Assembly: GCA_946699065.1 (NCBI GenBank)
Contig: CAMPDV010000924.1
Coordinates: 62,001 to 126,000, forward strand
Direction of reading: 5' to 3'
DNA length: 64,000 bases
DNA from: Loxodes magnus
Taxonomy: Eukaryota > Ciliophora > Karyorelictea > Loxodida > Loxodidae
The position numbers and the translations under genes are program-made. This document shows, one piece after another, positions 1 to 11,553 of this stretch (position 1 is the stretch's first letter; every line of letters starts with the position of its first letter). Under the pieces are notes generated by a model that was given only the letters and a program-made list of their open reading frames with translations, did no database searches and was not told the DNA's origin.

Positions 1-1
1 T

Positions 2-190
2 CAAGAGTCAACGAGGAGAATAACAACTGGAGAAGAAACTAAACGGATAATTATTTTTTGAGGTGAAGACAAGGAAATCGGACTAATGAAGTCCTACGAC
101 ATCCTTTAGCTTAGGAGAGAGCAGGAAAAAATAGAAGTTAACTGTGGAGTTCTTCTCTAAGACTATAAACTTAATTTTTCTCTTTTTTTT
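2..190 (+). CDS. 3' end of an unidentified protein gene (partial)
   Basis: The frame starting at base 2, read with TAA/TAG as Gln and TGA as Trp, gives a plausible charged peptide that includes TKRIIIFWGEDKEIG followed by a Gln/Glu-rich helix-like stretch. G and C content is clearly higher here than in the following 1.7 kb, which suggests the end of a gene running in from the left edge. I recognise no domain, and no clear terminal TGA can be chosen. Confidence 0.25.
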
Positions 191-1900
191 TATAAATAAA
201 ATTCTGAGTAAATCTATTAAAATATTTCAGATATTATTTTGATTTTGTTGTATATCTAAACAAATAAAACTAAAAATTAAAAAAGTAAAAAAGAAAATAT
301 AAAAGTGTTTAGCAATGCTAATCATATACAGTCCATATTGTTAAAATCCAAATAAGAGAAATATATATGTAAACATATTAGAAATTATGAAAAGAAGCTA
401 TATCAAATATTTTAAAAAAGGTATATACAAATTAAAAAAAATATAAAGCATCTTAGAGTTAATTTTAGCACGCTTATAAAAGATGAAAAGTTGCAGGAAA
501 AGAAGTTTCAAGTCAAAAAATTTTGGAAATTACATGGAAAAAACCATAACAAATAAGTTCAAATTGAGTAGATCTACATAAGATAAAGTAGATTTTGAGT
601 ATGTACATAAGCATCATGCATGATCTCTATAATAAATCATAGGGATATAATTTCTAAAGTGATTAAATAAAAAATCATAACAATCCATTTAAGCTTAAGT
701 ATTATAAAAAGGCTTATTTTTGGCAAGTTAAGATTTAATCGCAAAGATTCTTTGAAAAAGACAGAAATGCAAGTTCACTAAATTTAATATTTATAAAAGA
801 AATCAGAATTCTATGGAGTTTAAAGCGTATTATAAGAAACAAAATTTGATATTCAAAAGATTTGAAGATACAAAAGTCAATCAATCACTTTCGCAAAAGT
901 GTTCAAAACAACGAATAAATTTTTTAAGGGAAATACATATTAATAGCAATTATTTTTGCTTTAAAAACTAGATGTTAATTTACCTTAATTTTAGTTATTA
1001 AGAAAAAAATGAGAAAACTACAGCGTAAATTCATAAGAAGTTCAGATCTAGCAAGAATTGATTTCAAGGAAAGTAATCACTTAATTAAACTGCAATTATA
1101 ACAATTTTCAGTTAATGAAACACAAAAAGGAATTCTAAAACTTCTAAAAATATAACATGTTTATGCATTAACAAATATATAAACCAATTTCTTTTAGCGA
1201 AATATTTTTTAATGGTACTTTATAAATAATTTAATAGTCGACTTAGTTTTATAATTCTTTCAATTCCAATAAATGTCTAGAAAGTATAAACTCTCATATC
1301 GAATAAGCTTTATTTAATTCAATATTAGAGCATAATTACATCTATGTAAAAGTGTAGAAATCTAATAGTTAAAATGCTTTTATCTCTCAACCATACATGG
1401 GAAAGCTAATTATTTTAAGTGTCTTCTTTGAAAATAAATAACATCCTTTGCTTAACTATGGTAAATTATACTCTCCATAGTCTCTTTTCAAAACTACAGT
1501 CTAGTATTTTATACGGATATCTAGTTTATTACTTTAAGATATTTTTAATTAACGGACAGAATGATATCTTTAGTTACCAGTTTACTAATTTAATTTACTT
1601 TCTGAGCCATTCTACTATAAAACTAGGGTACTTTGATACAAGTGCTTTAAGCAATTTTATATTATAAAGTTATTCGCTTAAACTAAATAGCTTTCTTTAT
1701 AGTTTACCTTAAGTGCTTAAGATAAGATAACACTCAATATAATTTACACTGAGCTCTAGAAAGAGCTTATATGTATATATGCTCAATATGCTTATAATAA
1801 GTTCAGTTGAAATTAACTTAGAATGATAGCTGAAAAGGCTCATTAAATAATTAAAATAATCTACCTAAGAAAGCTTATAAAAAGCACAAATGATCAAAGT
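191..1900. other. AT-rich stretch without a recognisable gene
   Basis: Neither strand gives a stretch with convincing protein character or a family motif under the ciliate code. The sequence is not repeated elsewhere in the window. I see no RNA gene here. Confidence 0.4.
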
Positions 1901-2770
1901 CAAAGTCGTCTGTTTGGTAGATTAGAATTGGGGATAACTAGATTTGAAATATGTTCGAATTTATAGAACTTAAAGAACTTCTAAGAAGTGATCAAAATAT
2001 CTACCATTAAAAGAGATTCTTATGTAAGAAGGGTGTATTCGAGAAAAACAAAAGCATTCAGTGAGAAAGAAATTAGAATAGCTAAAATTGATGGGTCTTG
2101 GACTTAAGTAGATTAAATATCGGATGAAAGTTAGATCATATCAGGAGGAAGGTATAATAATAACTATCGATTTGAAATTATTTCAGAAAATAGTTGAACT
2201 TAGAAATTTAGAATGCAATTCTAGAGAAATTTACACCGGACTATTTTTGATAAAAAAGACAAAGTTTTTATAGTTTCTGGTACTAATTTCCTTAAAAAAT
2301 AATAAGTAATCGTAAGGGAGTGTAAGTTATAAATCTCTAATCTTAAAACTTCGATATAATAGCGTAAATTAAGACTTCCGTAAATATTTTTGGATGCGAT
2401 TAAATAGATCAATAAGTATATGTATTTGGTGGCTCTAATTGATCATAGAGAAAATTTATAAGTAAAATAAAATAGTATAATAGCTAGAGAAATTAGGGAT
2501 TCGATTGCTAGTAGTAATTAACTCAAGAGGCGGCTACTTTGGCTGTTTGAATTCCTTCGCAAAAATAATTTCTCATTTATGCGAATTGATCTACTATAGA
2601 AACTCAAATATTCGACTTGAAAGAGATAAGAGTTTAAGAATAAATATAGTCAGCGTTTCTATAACTATACTTAGCCTATTTAATTCTGGAAATATGTGTT
2701 TCAGTTCAATGGGGAAAGTGACTTATATTGCTTTGATATTCATAACGGAAACTGGAGAGCTATGAAATGA
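1900..2770 (+). CDS. Kelch-repeat protein gene spanning the left edge of the tandem array
   Basis: Kelch-like motifs can be read on the plus strand. A stretch with KVFIVSGTN is near 2260-2290. A second, with YVFGGSNWS, is near 2419-2445 in a shifted frame. A third, ending CFDIHNGNWRAMK before a TGA, is at about 2729-2770. Kelch repeats form a beta-propeller that binds other proteins. The part up to about 2490 is unique. From there on the sequence is shared with the start of units 2 and 3, so only this copy has its 5' part. The frame changes near 2400-2416 and again near 2490, so the gene is probably spliced or broken. If the TGA at 2768 is read as Trp, a short hydrophobic helix follows. The start codon is not identified. 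Confidence 0.5.
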
Positions 2771-3196
2771 TTACTTAAAATTTTTATTTTACTAATAATT
2801 TTTTTACAGCCACACTAGCTTCCAAATTATAGCCTACATAATCTTTTCCAATATAATATTTCTATCCTTTAGTTTAAAATTTATGAATAAATAGATTATT
2901 TTTTAACAGAACAAAGTATATTCAATTCAAGTCTTTAAGCAAATATAAACTTAACTATGATAATCTCTATAAGCTTATAGTTTTAGATACCAAGTAAATT
3001 ATTAATGCACTGAGTCTTTTTAACTTTGCCAAATACAATTTTTCAGCTTCAAAATTTAAAAAACTAGTTTTGAGAGGAAAAGCTTAAATTATAGTTATAG
3101 TTATTGTAATCAAGTTCTTGAGTTTACTTACTAACTGAATCTAAATTATGTCTAAGAAGGTAAAAATCAATTTCTAAGGATTTATATTTCTAATTT
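2771..3196. other. Gene-free AT-rich spacer
   Basis: No convincing coding stretch was found on either strand. It separates the end of the kelch fragment from the convergent end of the minus-strand membrane protein. Units 2 and 3 have close counterparts. Confidence 0.4.
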
Positions 3197-4319
3197 TCAG
3201 TTTTTCAATGAAATAAAAACTAAATATTTTGGCTTAGTTTTTTCAAGTTTTTCATTAAACCTAAGCAATGTAGTTTCTTTTACAGTACTATCATAATACT
3301 CAATACTATAAGTGAGATGACTCCTTAGAAAAAACTGATATCTCTTAGTAAATATCTTAGAAAATAAGAAAAATAATACATATAGACAGAGCGAAAACCT
3401 TAATAATAAGAAAAGCATTATCTTAAGAGTCGTTATCACAATCAGTGCATCAAAGAATAGTAAACCTGTAATAAGAGTTAAGGTAATAAAATAAAAACTT
3501 GAAAAACTAGAATTGATAATAAAGAAAAAAGGCGAAGAATTAAGCTTTTTATTTCCATCTATAGAGTAAGCTAATAATAAGATTTAATATAAGATGTGAC
3601 AAAAGCAAAACGAGATTGATTAACAATTCAATCAAATTCCTCAAAATTTTTAATTTTAGTTTTCGTAATTCCAATATTAATTAAAGAGATGTAGGAAAAG
3701 CAGACATTATATCAGAAAATCATTTAAAGGATGCTAGTATCTTTCTTCATTGTTAAAGACCAAATTTACTATTCCGTTTTAATTGACGATGAATTTGGCC
3801 ACTGTTTGTCAGTATTCGCTCCATATTCCGAAACACTTGTATCACTTCTTAGTCTATGGCCTTTTTCTCTACTGAATCAGTATTTTCAAGATAGTGGTTA
3901 AAATGAGCTGCGACCACCATATCTGATAGATCATCATAGGTATTTAGTAGACTCTTACTATTAAGTCTTCAGGTACGTTGGTTGAAATAAGTTGCTCATT
4001 CTTTTGCTAAATTATTGCTTAAGTTATGTATTTTTTTTACCACTTCAATCCTTTCTTTATGTTCCTCCTTTTAGTGAAGTCTGTCCAACCATAGATATAT
4101 TGATATCCTTTTTCCGCTGAGTGTATTATTATATCATGCTTCTTCAATCAGTGAATTTGGTTGGTGTATTCTGTGTGCATGGGTTATGAGTCTAGTTTCC
4201 ATTCATAATAAAGAAGGTAGGACTAATTAAAGCGAAGACCCGGTAGAAGAAGTAAGTGCTTCAGGTTTTCTCTCCTACTTTGAGGAGGTGGTATAAAAGC
4301 CCTTCTTGAAGCTAACCAT
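3197..4319 (-). CDS. Hypothetical membrane protein, soluble N-terminal part and C-terminal helices
   Basis: An ATG at 4319 opens a frame that begins MVSFKKGFYTTSSKQERK. It continues through a charged helical region of about 190 residues with internal TGA codons at Trp positions (EEAWYNN, AKEWATY). From about 3720 the coding character moves to other frames: one with NFEEFDWIVNQSRFAFV and a hydrophobic segment, then one with several hydrophobic helices and the C-terminus KPKYLVFISLKN before TGA at 3199-3197. Two frame changes mean introns or decay. I do not recognise the family. The last segment (GLLFFDALIVITTLKIMLF and following) predicts two or more membrane spans. Unit 2 has lost the ATG and carries further single-base indels. 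Confidence 0.5.
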
Positions 4320-5040
4320 TTTTTAAAATATATAATGAAAGCAGACATATTAACCCATAAAAAAAATAAGATCATTTATTATATATATCATAAAATGTAT
4401 TTATTGAATCATAAATCAAGAAAGCACTACAGAAGATAATTTTATTTTAGTTAATAAAAGGATCAAGACCATTATGTATATAAAATAGAAGATATCGATT
4501 TAAAAATCTAATAATTACTCAAAAAATATACTAATATCATATAACTATATCAAGTAGAGAAGCCGAGAGTGAAAATAAAGAAAAAGTAAAAGAGAAGAAC
4601 ATAAAAATAAAAAAGTATTAAATTGTATATTTTGTACTTTAAAAAACAAATATGATGAAAGAAATTTCATAAAAATTATAAATCTCAGTTCTTAGTTGAA
4701 GTATTCTTCACATGCTACACACTTAGTTTCTGACATTTTATTTTTTGAACGAGTGAAAAATAAAGATGTTACTTAATATTTTATTGTATAGATATGACTT
4801 AAGGAAGTAACTAAATTAAATTAGCTTTGCATTAATTATATTAGATTACTTATTAAATAATAGTTATTACCTACTTTTAAAATTATTACATTAAATGGAA
4901 GATTTTACCCACTGAATCTAAGTCATTATACAACTTTTAAGAGGAATTAGTGAAAGTCACTTCTAAGCTATACTAACTAGAACTAAATCATCCAAAAATT
5001 AGTTTATTAACTAATTTTCCAACTTTGTCACTTCTAAAAC
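4320..5040. other. Spacer with no firm gene
   Basis: A minus-strand ATG at about 4737 opens a short peptide beginning MSETKCVACEEYFN, with a CxxC pair, but coding character fades within about 20 codons. The rest is A-rich and unconvincing on both strands. The CxxC start is kept, with changes, in unit 2. Confidence 0.3.
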
Positions 5041-5480
5041 GAAGGAGAAATATCTGGAAAGATAAAGAAAAGTAAGAAAATAATAGGACTTTCAAAGGAA
5101 GTAGTTCAACTATAGAAACTGATAAAAAGAAGAGGAAGATGATTTAAAAATAGTACGATATGCTTAGAATGATAATAGTTCGTTAAATGGTTTAACTATA
5201 TCTTAGTGATTTTAGAAGTTAAGTATTTAATAAGCTTAATCAATATTAGAGAAATATCCAATTAGACTAATCTATAAAAAGGATTTTGAAAGTACTTCTA
5301 AGCTAGAATAAATGCTTAATATTATAATGTATACTCTTTGATATATCAAGAGGATAAGTTAGATGAGATATTTAATTGTTGTATTTTCTTATATGAGATA
5401 GAGTAACAAGTAAGATATTTGAGAGCTCTTAGTAATTTAAAAGATAAAAAAAATAGATCAGAGGCGACGAAGAATAGAAG
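5040..5480 (+). CDS. Unidentified short plus-strand coding stretch
   Basis: Two stretches look like protein: an acidic one near 5129-5240 (EEEDDLKIVRYAQNDNSSL) and one near 5344-5450 in another frame (YQEDKLDEIFNCCIFLYEIE). They are probably parts of one decayed or spliced gene. No domain is recognised. The end abuts the left edge of the minus-strand LINE remnant. Confidence 0.25.
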
Positions 5481-7060
5481 TAGTCTTAGAGCTCAGCCTT
5501 TAAATCCTTATCTCTAATTTTCTTTATTAGTTACATTCCATTTGAGACGTTAAGAGATTTAATGCTTTAACCTAGCAGATAAGCTTTCCTCTCAGTTTTC
5601 TTTAAAATTCTTCATATTTTTTTCGTTTATTAATATCCATGGTGCATATTTTCTCTACTTAGATCATTTTTATATTCCTTTTAAAATGTTGTTTAAGTTT
5701 CTTAATTAATTTCATCTAGGAAAATATTTAATTGATTTTTCCTATTTTTTTGATTCAGTCAAAATTTTATTCTTGCTTCTTGTCTCATTTTAATATAATT
5801 ATCAATTTCTTAGCATCCTTATCTAATTAGATATTTTACTTATTTTGCCTGCTATTAGAATCTTTTCTTAATTTTATTGCTTCTGCTGTATATTATTTCC
5901 TTCTCATTTAATTTTTTACAAAGCCACATATCGTTTTGGTCGCTTCTTGGATGTGTTCTGATCATTTGTCATAGTATGCTTAGCTATCTAAATTTTCGAA
6001 TTCGCTAAGATTTATTTTCTCGAATCATTATTTGAATTTCTTTGAATCTTCTATAGCTTTAATTTTTGAAAGTATATCCTTTTAATTTATGGGATTTTTC
6101 GACATTCTTCCGCAATTTTTATCTTTATTTGCCTGACTAATAATCTTCTATTGATTTCTATTAAAAGAATTTTGTGCTGATAATGCTAGGCGTAATATAT
6201 TGATCCATTAAGAAGTATTCTATTTTGAATTTTCATTTTCCTTATGTTGTGATGAATGTTGGATCTTTAAATTTAAATGATAATCTCTCATCAAGTTAAG
6301 TAAATATTAACCTGCATTATTCTGCTCATACGGTAAAAATTGGGGAATATGCGCATTAAAATCCCCTAATATTAAAATTTATAATCTTTTGCTACTTGCT
6401 GCTATTATGTATTATTATAGACTTTTTTAAAAGGTTATTAGTTAATCAGAGTCGGATCTTGTAGTACATATATGTTTATCAAAGCCAGCCGATCATTAAA
6501 TGTTAAACCTATTAATCTTTCTCTCTAAAATAATTCCACTTGATTGAGATCCGCAATGTCCAATACTTTGGTTCTGCAGGTAATTCCATCTTTTATATAA
6601 AATGCTACTCCTTTGCTGTGTTTTGTGTCCAATTTTACTATTGCTCTGAATCCGTATATGTAAAGCATTTCAGCAGTTTGATCTCTAAATATTTCTTAAA
6701 TCGTCAAAAACTTACTTTCTTTTTACATATAAACTTGCTTAATTCTTCCTTATTTGATTTTATTCCTCTGGTATTTTCTGTGCCTATGCTTAATTCTGTC
6801 TATTTTATAATACTAGTATTCCCTTGTACTTCCTATTTTTCTTGATCCTACTATTCTGCATTTTTAGTTTCCTCTTCTTTAATAGAATAAAGCCAAAATC
6901 TTTTTTTAAGTTTACTACTTTTCCTGTACTTATGTCTTCATCTTTTCTACTTGATAGTATCTTCCTTGCCATTGTATTTTATTTTCTATCTTTTTTGAGA
7001 CAGCGTTTTGCCTATGCCTTCTTCATTCCTTTCACCTTTTTCTAGTTGCTTCAATTTTGT
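5461..7060 (-). pseudogene. LINE endonuclease (EEP/APE-type) and linker, frame-broken
   Basis: The N-terminal endonuclease motif reads ELSIGTENTRGIKSNKEEL at about 6795-6749, the usual place of the metal-binding Asn/Glu start of this fold. The core continues with HSKGVAFYIKD and ALINIYV. The catalytic GDFNAHI motif is at about 6366-6346. A +1 slip between them sits near an A-run at about 6430. After the domain comes a basic linker (for example NQMRRKQYTAEAIKLRK) ending near 5461. In live LINEs the endonuclease nicks target DNA to prime reverse transcription. With frame slips in both units and no reverse transcriptase, this copy should be inactive. Confidence 0.65.
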
Positions 7061-8160
7061 CTTGCCATATTTCCTATTTTTTTTCTGTTTTTTTGCGGCG
7101 TTGTTAGTTTTTTCTCAGTTTTTATTTATTTAATTTTGTAGTTAGGTGTCTATTAAAGTCAATCTGCTTTTAAAGTAACTTTAGTATGACTTAAACTTGA
7201 TGCTTTTGCTAGAAATTCAAAGTAATATTTTATTTGAAGGTTAATCCTCTTCAGTTTTTATTCACTTTTTTTCCTTCACTATCTGTTTCTCTTTATAGTA
7301 AGGTATTTTCTCCTAATTTCCAACCTTGTTTTTACTTCTTAGCCTTTTAATTACTCACTTTATAGCTTTTTTTCTTAAGCCTTAATTTGTGCATGCCCTT
7401 TTTGATTATAGTTCATACATTTTCAAATTGATGGATGACTCAAGTAAGTACTTATACCTCCTTCGTCTAACTTATTTGGTATACTTTCTGCATCTTTGAT
7501 CTCCTTCAATTCTAAATAAATTTTCATTTTCCCATTGGCTCACATTGTACCTTTTACGGTTCCAATTTCTGTACATACTTTTTTTCCGTACTGATCCGAT
7601 TATTTTTTACCTGGTTCAAACTTGAATAAATGTTAAGTGCTCAATAAATCGGGTAGTTCTTAATGTTGTAGAATTCTCCCATATTTTTTTGCTCTGTTGG
7701 TATTAAAAAATTTCTATACTTCCATGTTTAATTACATCCGAATTCTGTGAGTTTTTCTTTATTTTTGAATCATATAGTAATTATTCCTTTCTGAAGGATA
7801 TTCACACTCTCAATATTTTTACCTTATTCTTAATTCAGATTTCTGAGAAATGCTTGAATGATTTCATTTCTTGCGTTTCTACTGGATTGAAACTTTGATT
7901 GTAGTTCTTTTCTTCTAAATTTTTTTTTCATAAGTAACTCCTAGTCTTTTAGCAGTTCCAAGCTTCGTATTCTCTTTCTGTTTTATTGCTTCTTTTCTCG
8001 TTCTTTTCTTCCTACATTTTAAAGATTTGCCAAAAGCTTTTTTCTTATTAAATGTTCTAAATTACCTACTTTTTTTGATAGGAAGCTTAGTTTTAAGAAT
8101 TCTGTTTCCTTTTTCTTAGTACTTTCCTCCTAGTATTTTAAAGATTTTGCAGCAGAGACG
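7060..8160 (-). pseudogene. LINE ORF1-like protein with degenerate CCHC knuckle
   Basis: The minus strand encodes a basic N-terminal region followed by a segment (GTVKGTMWANGKMKIYLELK) that resembles LINE gag-like ORF1 proteins. It ends at 7419-7378 in CMNYNQKGHAQIKA. A canonical knuckle is CxxCxxxGHxxxxC. Here the first Cys and the GH are kept, while the second and last Cys are Tyr and Ala. Such proteins normally coat the element RNA. Unit 2 has Tyr and Val at the same positions, so the loss is older than the duplication. Confidence 0.55.
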
Positions 8161-8415
8161 TTTTTCTTAAAAATAATATCAAAAATCTAATTAAGTAGTA
8201 AAAGCTATTTAATACCTTTATTAAATTTACCAAGTATTCCTGATCTAAGATTGGCGGCATGTGGATTGTGAGATTGATACTTTATATAATAGCTTAATAT
8301 TGTCTTTTAAATAATGTAATAATAGATATTTTAATTTATAATGGTTAGAATTTTTGATGCTAACTGTTATAAATTACCTTTATAAGCAGTTTTTGTAGTC
8401 TAAATAATAATAAAA

Positions 8416-9989
8416 ATGTAAGCGTTACCAAAATGCTTAATCTGCCTAGAAGATTACAACTTAACTAATGCTCTTCCAACTGTCTTACCTTGTGGACATA
8501 TTTACTGTGGTTTGTGTTTGAATACTCAGTACTGATTATAAGGCATAATGTAATGTCCTATTTGTTAAAAAGGATTCCATTTTAGATTTACTTAGCTTAA
8601 GAAAGTGATTTAATAAGAATGATATTTTAAAACTAATAATACATATAAAAGATTTAAGATGCTAGATAGAAATTAAAAGAAACCAAAAGCTAAATTATGC
8701 AAAAATCTAAAACCATTACAACCAAATTATCAAACATTACTAATACTCTCATAATACCATATACTAATATCATCCAATACACTACCATTAACCTACTTTT
8801 ATCTACAACTAATAACACTCAAATATTATACAATCATCCTAATTCCCTATTTACTAATATCTAAAACCAACTAAAATCTAATATAACATAAGCAGTCTAA
8901 CTATATTCCACTATATAACCAGCTTTAATACAAAAGCTATCTAAATTAACTTAAAGTTAAATCTAACTAATAAGATAGAAACTATAATACAATACTAAGT
9001 AAGAAAAATTAAATAATAGTAAAGATAAACTAACCTAACACTTTATATCATCCTATATTCACTTTTTTAATTATGGAATTTAAAAATTAAGTTTATTTAA
9101 TATTTAGACAGAGTAATTAAGATAAGTCTAAGTTTAAATTACAATTCCTGACGCATGTAAAAGTATAGAATATTAAAATAAGTTATATTTAATTGGAGGA
9201 TATAACTAAAATTAAAATAAAGGAATAAAAGAAACTTGATAATTTGATTTTGAAGGTAATAATATAAAATTTAGTGATCTAAATGAGGGAAGAAGTAGCT
9301 TTGGAATAGCAGCTGCTTAAAAACATCTTTATGTGGTTGGAGGATTTACTAATAATTATCAAGTTTTATAATCAGTAGAAAAGTAAAAGATAGGAAACTA
9401 AAGTAAATGATAAAACTGCTCTTAATTTCCATTTTTAATATTTTATTAAACTTTAGTAGTAGATAAAGATGAATAAAATATTTATTCTTTCGGAGGTGTA
9501 AAATAGAAAGAATAATACTCAAAAGAAATATTAAACTATAACATATAGAATGATAGATGGAGTAAGTATAATTTGAATCTTCCTGAAGCTGTTGCTTCTC
9601 CTATAGTTTCTTTAGTACCTTTTGTCATATTTGGAGGTGTAAAAAATTGATCTACGAATGAATATTCAAGAAAAATATATAAAAGAAACAAAGAATAATG
9701 AGAATAAAGTTAAATTTTTAAAAATGTTTATGCTTTAACGGAGATGAAAATAAGAAATAACTATGGATATGTTTTTGCTGTTGAAAAACCAAGAATTTCA
9801 ATAATGAGGATTGATTTAGAGAAATTGAGTTATAAAAGTATTGAAAGTAAGTGACTGATAAACATAATAATAATATCTATATTATTAATAGTATTTATAA
9901 TAAATATAATCTCATATGTAAAGAAGTAGTTTAAAGATCTATAATTAGTTAAATATGTTTCTAATTATTAAAATATTTAAAGAGTCTGA
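8416..9989 (+). CDS. RING finger-coiled coil-kelch protein with C-terminal membrane helix (TRIM-like layout)
   Basis: Translation from the ATG at 8416 gives a perfect C3HC4 RING: Cys7, Cys10, Cys26, His28, Cys31, Cys34, Cys47, Cys50, with a TGA-coded Trp40. RING domains of this type recruit ubiquitin-conjugating enzymes. At about 8620 the frame moves by one. The new frame stays coherent to the end: a Gln-rich helical region (about 8640-9050), kelch repeats with motifs such as KLYLIGGYN, HLYVVGGFT and NIYSFGGV, then a hydrophobic helix after a TGA at 9852 and a short basic tail. The TGA at 9987 is taken as stop and 9852 as Trp. Unit 2 differs by several percent without any net indel in 1.57 kb, and one difference changes a Lys codon to TGA. 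This suggests a maintained protein. Confidence 0.72.
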
Positions 9990-10332
9990 AATAAATAAAG
10001 AATCAAATTTTATCTAAATATATTTAAAAATCTATTATTCAAATATTATCATTATTCAGATACTAACATACAACTTAAAATATACCAAGACATATTCAAC
10101 ACAGTCAAAAAAGCAATCTTTAAATACATCCTTGTATTCGAATTATACAAGTACTACTTAGATTACACTATTAATTATCTAATCAAAACTATAATCAAAT
10201 AATCATTAAGCTATACCTATATCTATATCTAAATACTAATTAAGTCATCACTACTATCATCAAGTAATTATCTTCAAGTGTAAAATATATTATTTCCTTT
10301 AATCATTTAACTAACTACTGTATATACTTAAA
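9990..10332. other. Spacer, C-rich and G-poor on the plus strand
   Basis: No coding stretch is convincing. The two units differ here by substitutions and several short indels, including a loss of about ten bases in unit 2. This is the pattern of unconstrained DNA. Confidence 0.4.
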
Positions 10333-11344
10333 ATGTCACCTTGATATTTCAAAAATTTTTGAGACTTTCAACGCTTCAAATAATGAATATGGAGACGAGA
10401 TAGTGCCTTGAAGTACTTAACAAGGAATATCTGCTATAGTAAATAAAATAGAATCAAGTATATGATTTATCTCAAGGAAAGCATTCTAAGGTACAATTAA
10501 CTAATGGTGTTATATTGATATGAATTGAATGCCCTTGAAGCACATTATGGGTCTGAGGTTAAATAGTTTAATTTGAAAGTATTGATTATCTAAGTATAGG
10601 GTTTTGTAATTGGAATAAGGATATGAGTAATTAGATGGCTGCATACTATAATCCTTAGATAACTACATAATTGCAGTTTAAAATAATTGACATATAAAAA
10701 TGTAAATTTAAATTTGATACAGCTGCAACCATTTGATAGAATGCCTACTATACTGAATAATTTAAAAATCTATATTAATTTCCAGAATTAACTAAACAAA
10801 TCATATAGAAGAGAAATTATAAGTATATAAGCTCAGAACCTAATCATTAAATTTCCGAAAAGATCTTTAAGACCGTCATTTGCTTATTGATAGCCCTTAT
10901 TGCATCTATGAAGATTATGACACTTTTGAAGATGTAACTACTATTGAGACATAAGGGAATGACTATAGTATAAGATTTGAAATAAAAGTTTTATTCTTTA
11001 TAATTAAGTGTATATAAATATGTTTCCTAGTAGTAAAGCAGTAGAGATAGATTTAGAAATAAAAATATTACACCGATTGCTACTTGATCTAGTTAAAATA
11101 GAAGGATGTATAAATGTTGATAGGAAGTGATGAAACATTTAAATGTCTTTAATTGGAAGAAGAAATCTTACAATTAAAGATGTCCAAATATCTTTTTAGT
11201 TTAAATATTAATTTTGATCAATTGCTTAATTAAATTTTCTTACATTTCCTTCTTCTTTATGTTAAGAAACTAGTACGATTTTTTGATGTCTTAATTTAGA
11301 TTTTTTTAGATTTGCTTTCTTGCTTAGTGTTCTTTATGAGTTGA
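10333..11344 (+). CDS. Unidentified protein gene, several frames
   Basis: A frame from about 10336 reads HLDISKIFETFNASNNEYGD and on to QWCYIDMNW near 10530. Coding character then moves through a second frame (EAHYGSEVK) to a third (SIGFCNWNKDMSNQMAAYY and on to ELTKQII near 10800). A fourth segment reads LLIDSPYCIYEDYDTFEDV and ends in a Leu-rich helix before TGA at 11342. Each segment is protein-like and in order, so this is probably one gene with short introns or shared frame breaks. No family is recognised. From about 10480 on, both units are practically identical. Confidence 0.45.
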
Positions 11345-11553
11345 AGTGTTGATTGAAAGGGTAATTTATGGTTGTTGTTATTTAATATAAGAGGTTTGAA
11401 GTTGGTTAGGTTTGTAAGGTATTGGAAGAGCTATATGAGATTTTTTGTTTGTAGCTAAAGAGTAAGTGTTTAGGTATTATTGGATGACTATGAGAGTGTT
11501 AAGTAATAACTGATAGTACTAGATAAGTTTGGCCTGATTTTGTTAGAAAGGAT
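11345..11553. other. G-rich spacer
   Basis: The plus strand is G- and T-rich in contrast to its neighbours. I see no convincing frame on either strand. Confidence 0.35.

Larger units (their letters stand above)
5461..8160 (-). mobile_element. Non-LTR retrotransposon (LINE) remnant lacking a visible reverse transcriptase
   Basis: Reading right to left there is an ORF1-like region ending in a degenerate zinc knuckle, then an apurinic-type endonuclease domain, then a basic linker of the kind found between endonuclease and reverse transcriptase. The linker stops near 5461 and no reverse transcriptase motif follows. The same structure is present in unit 2, so the truncation predates the duplication. 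Several frame shifts are shared by both copies. Confidence 0.7.

Noticed and set aside
6540-7045. Standard-code plus-strand ORFs with hydrophobic translations (also at 37091-37597)
   Set aside because: They lie opposite the LINE endonuclease. The minus strand gives family motifs (TENTRG, GDFNAHI), so the hydrophobic readings are shadows of an A-rich antisense gene.
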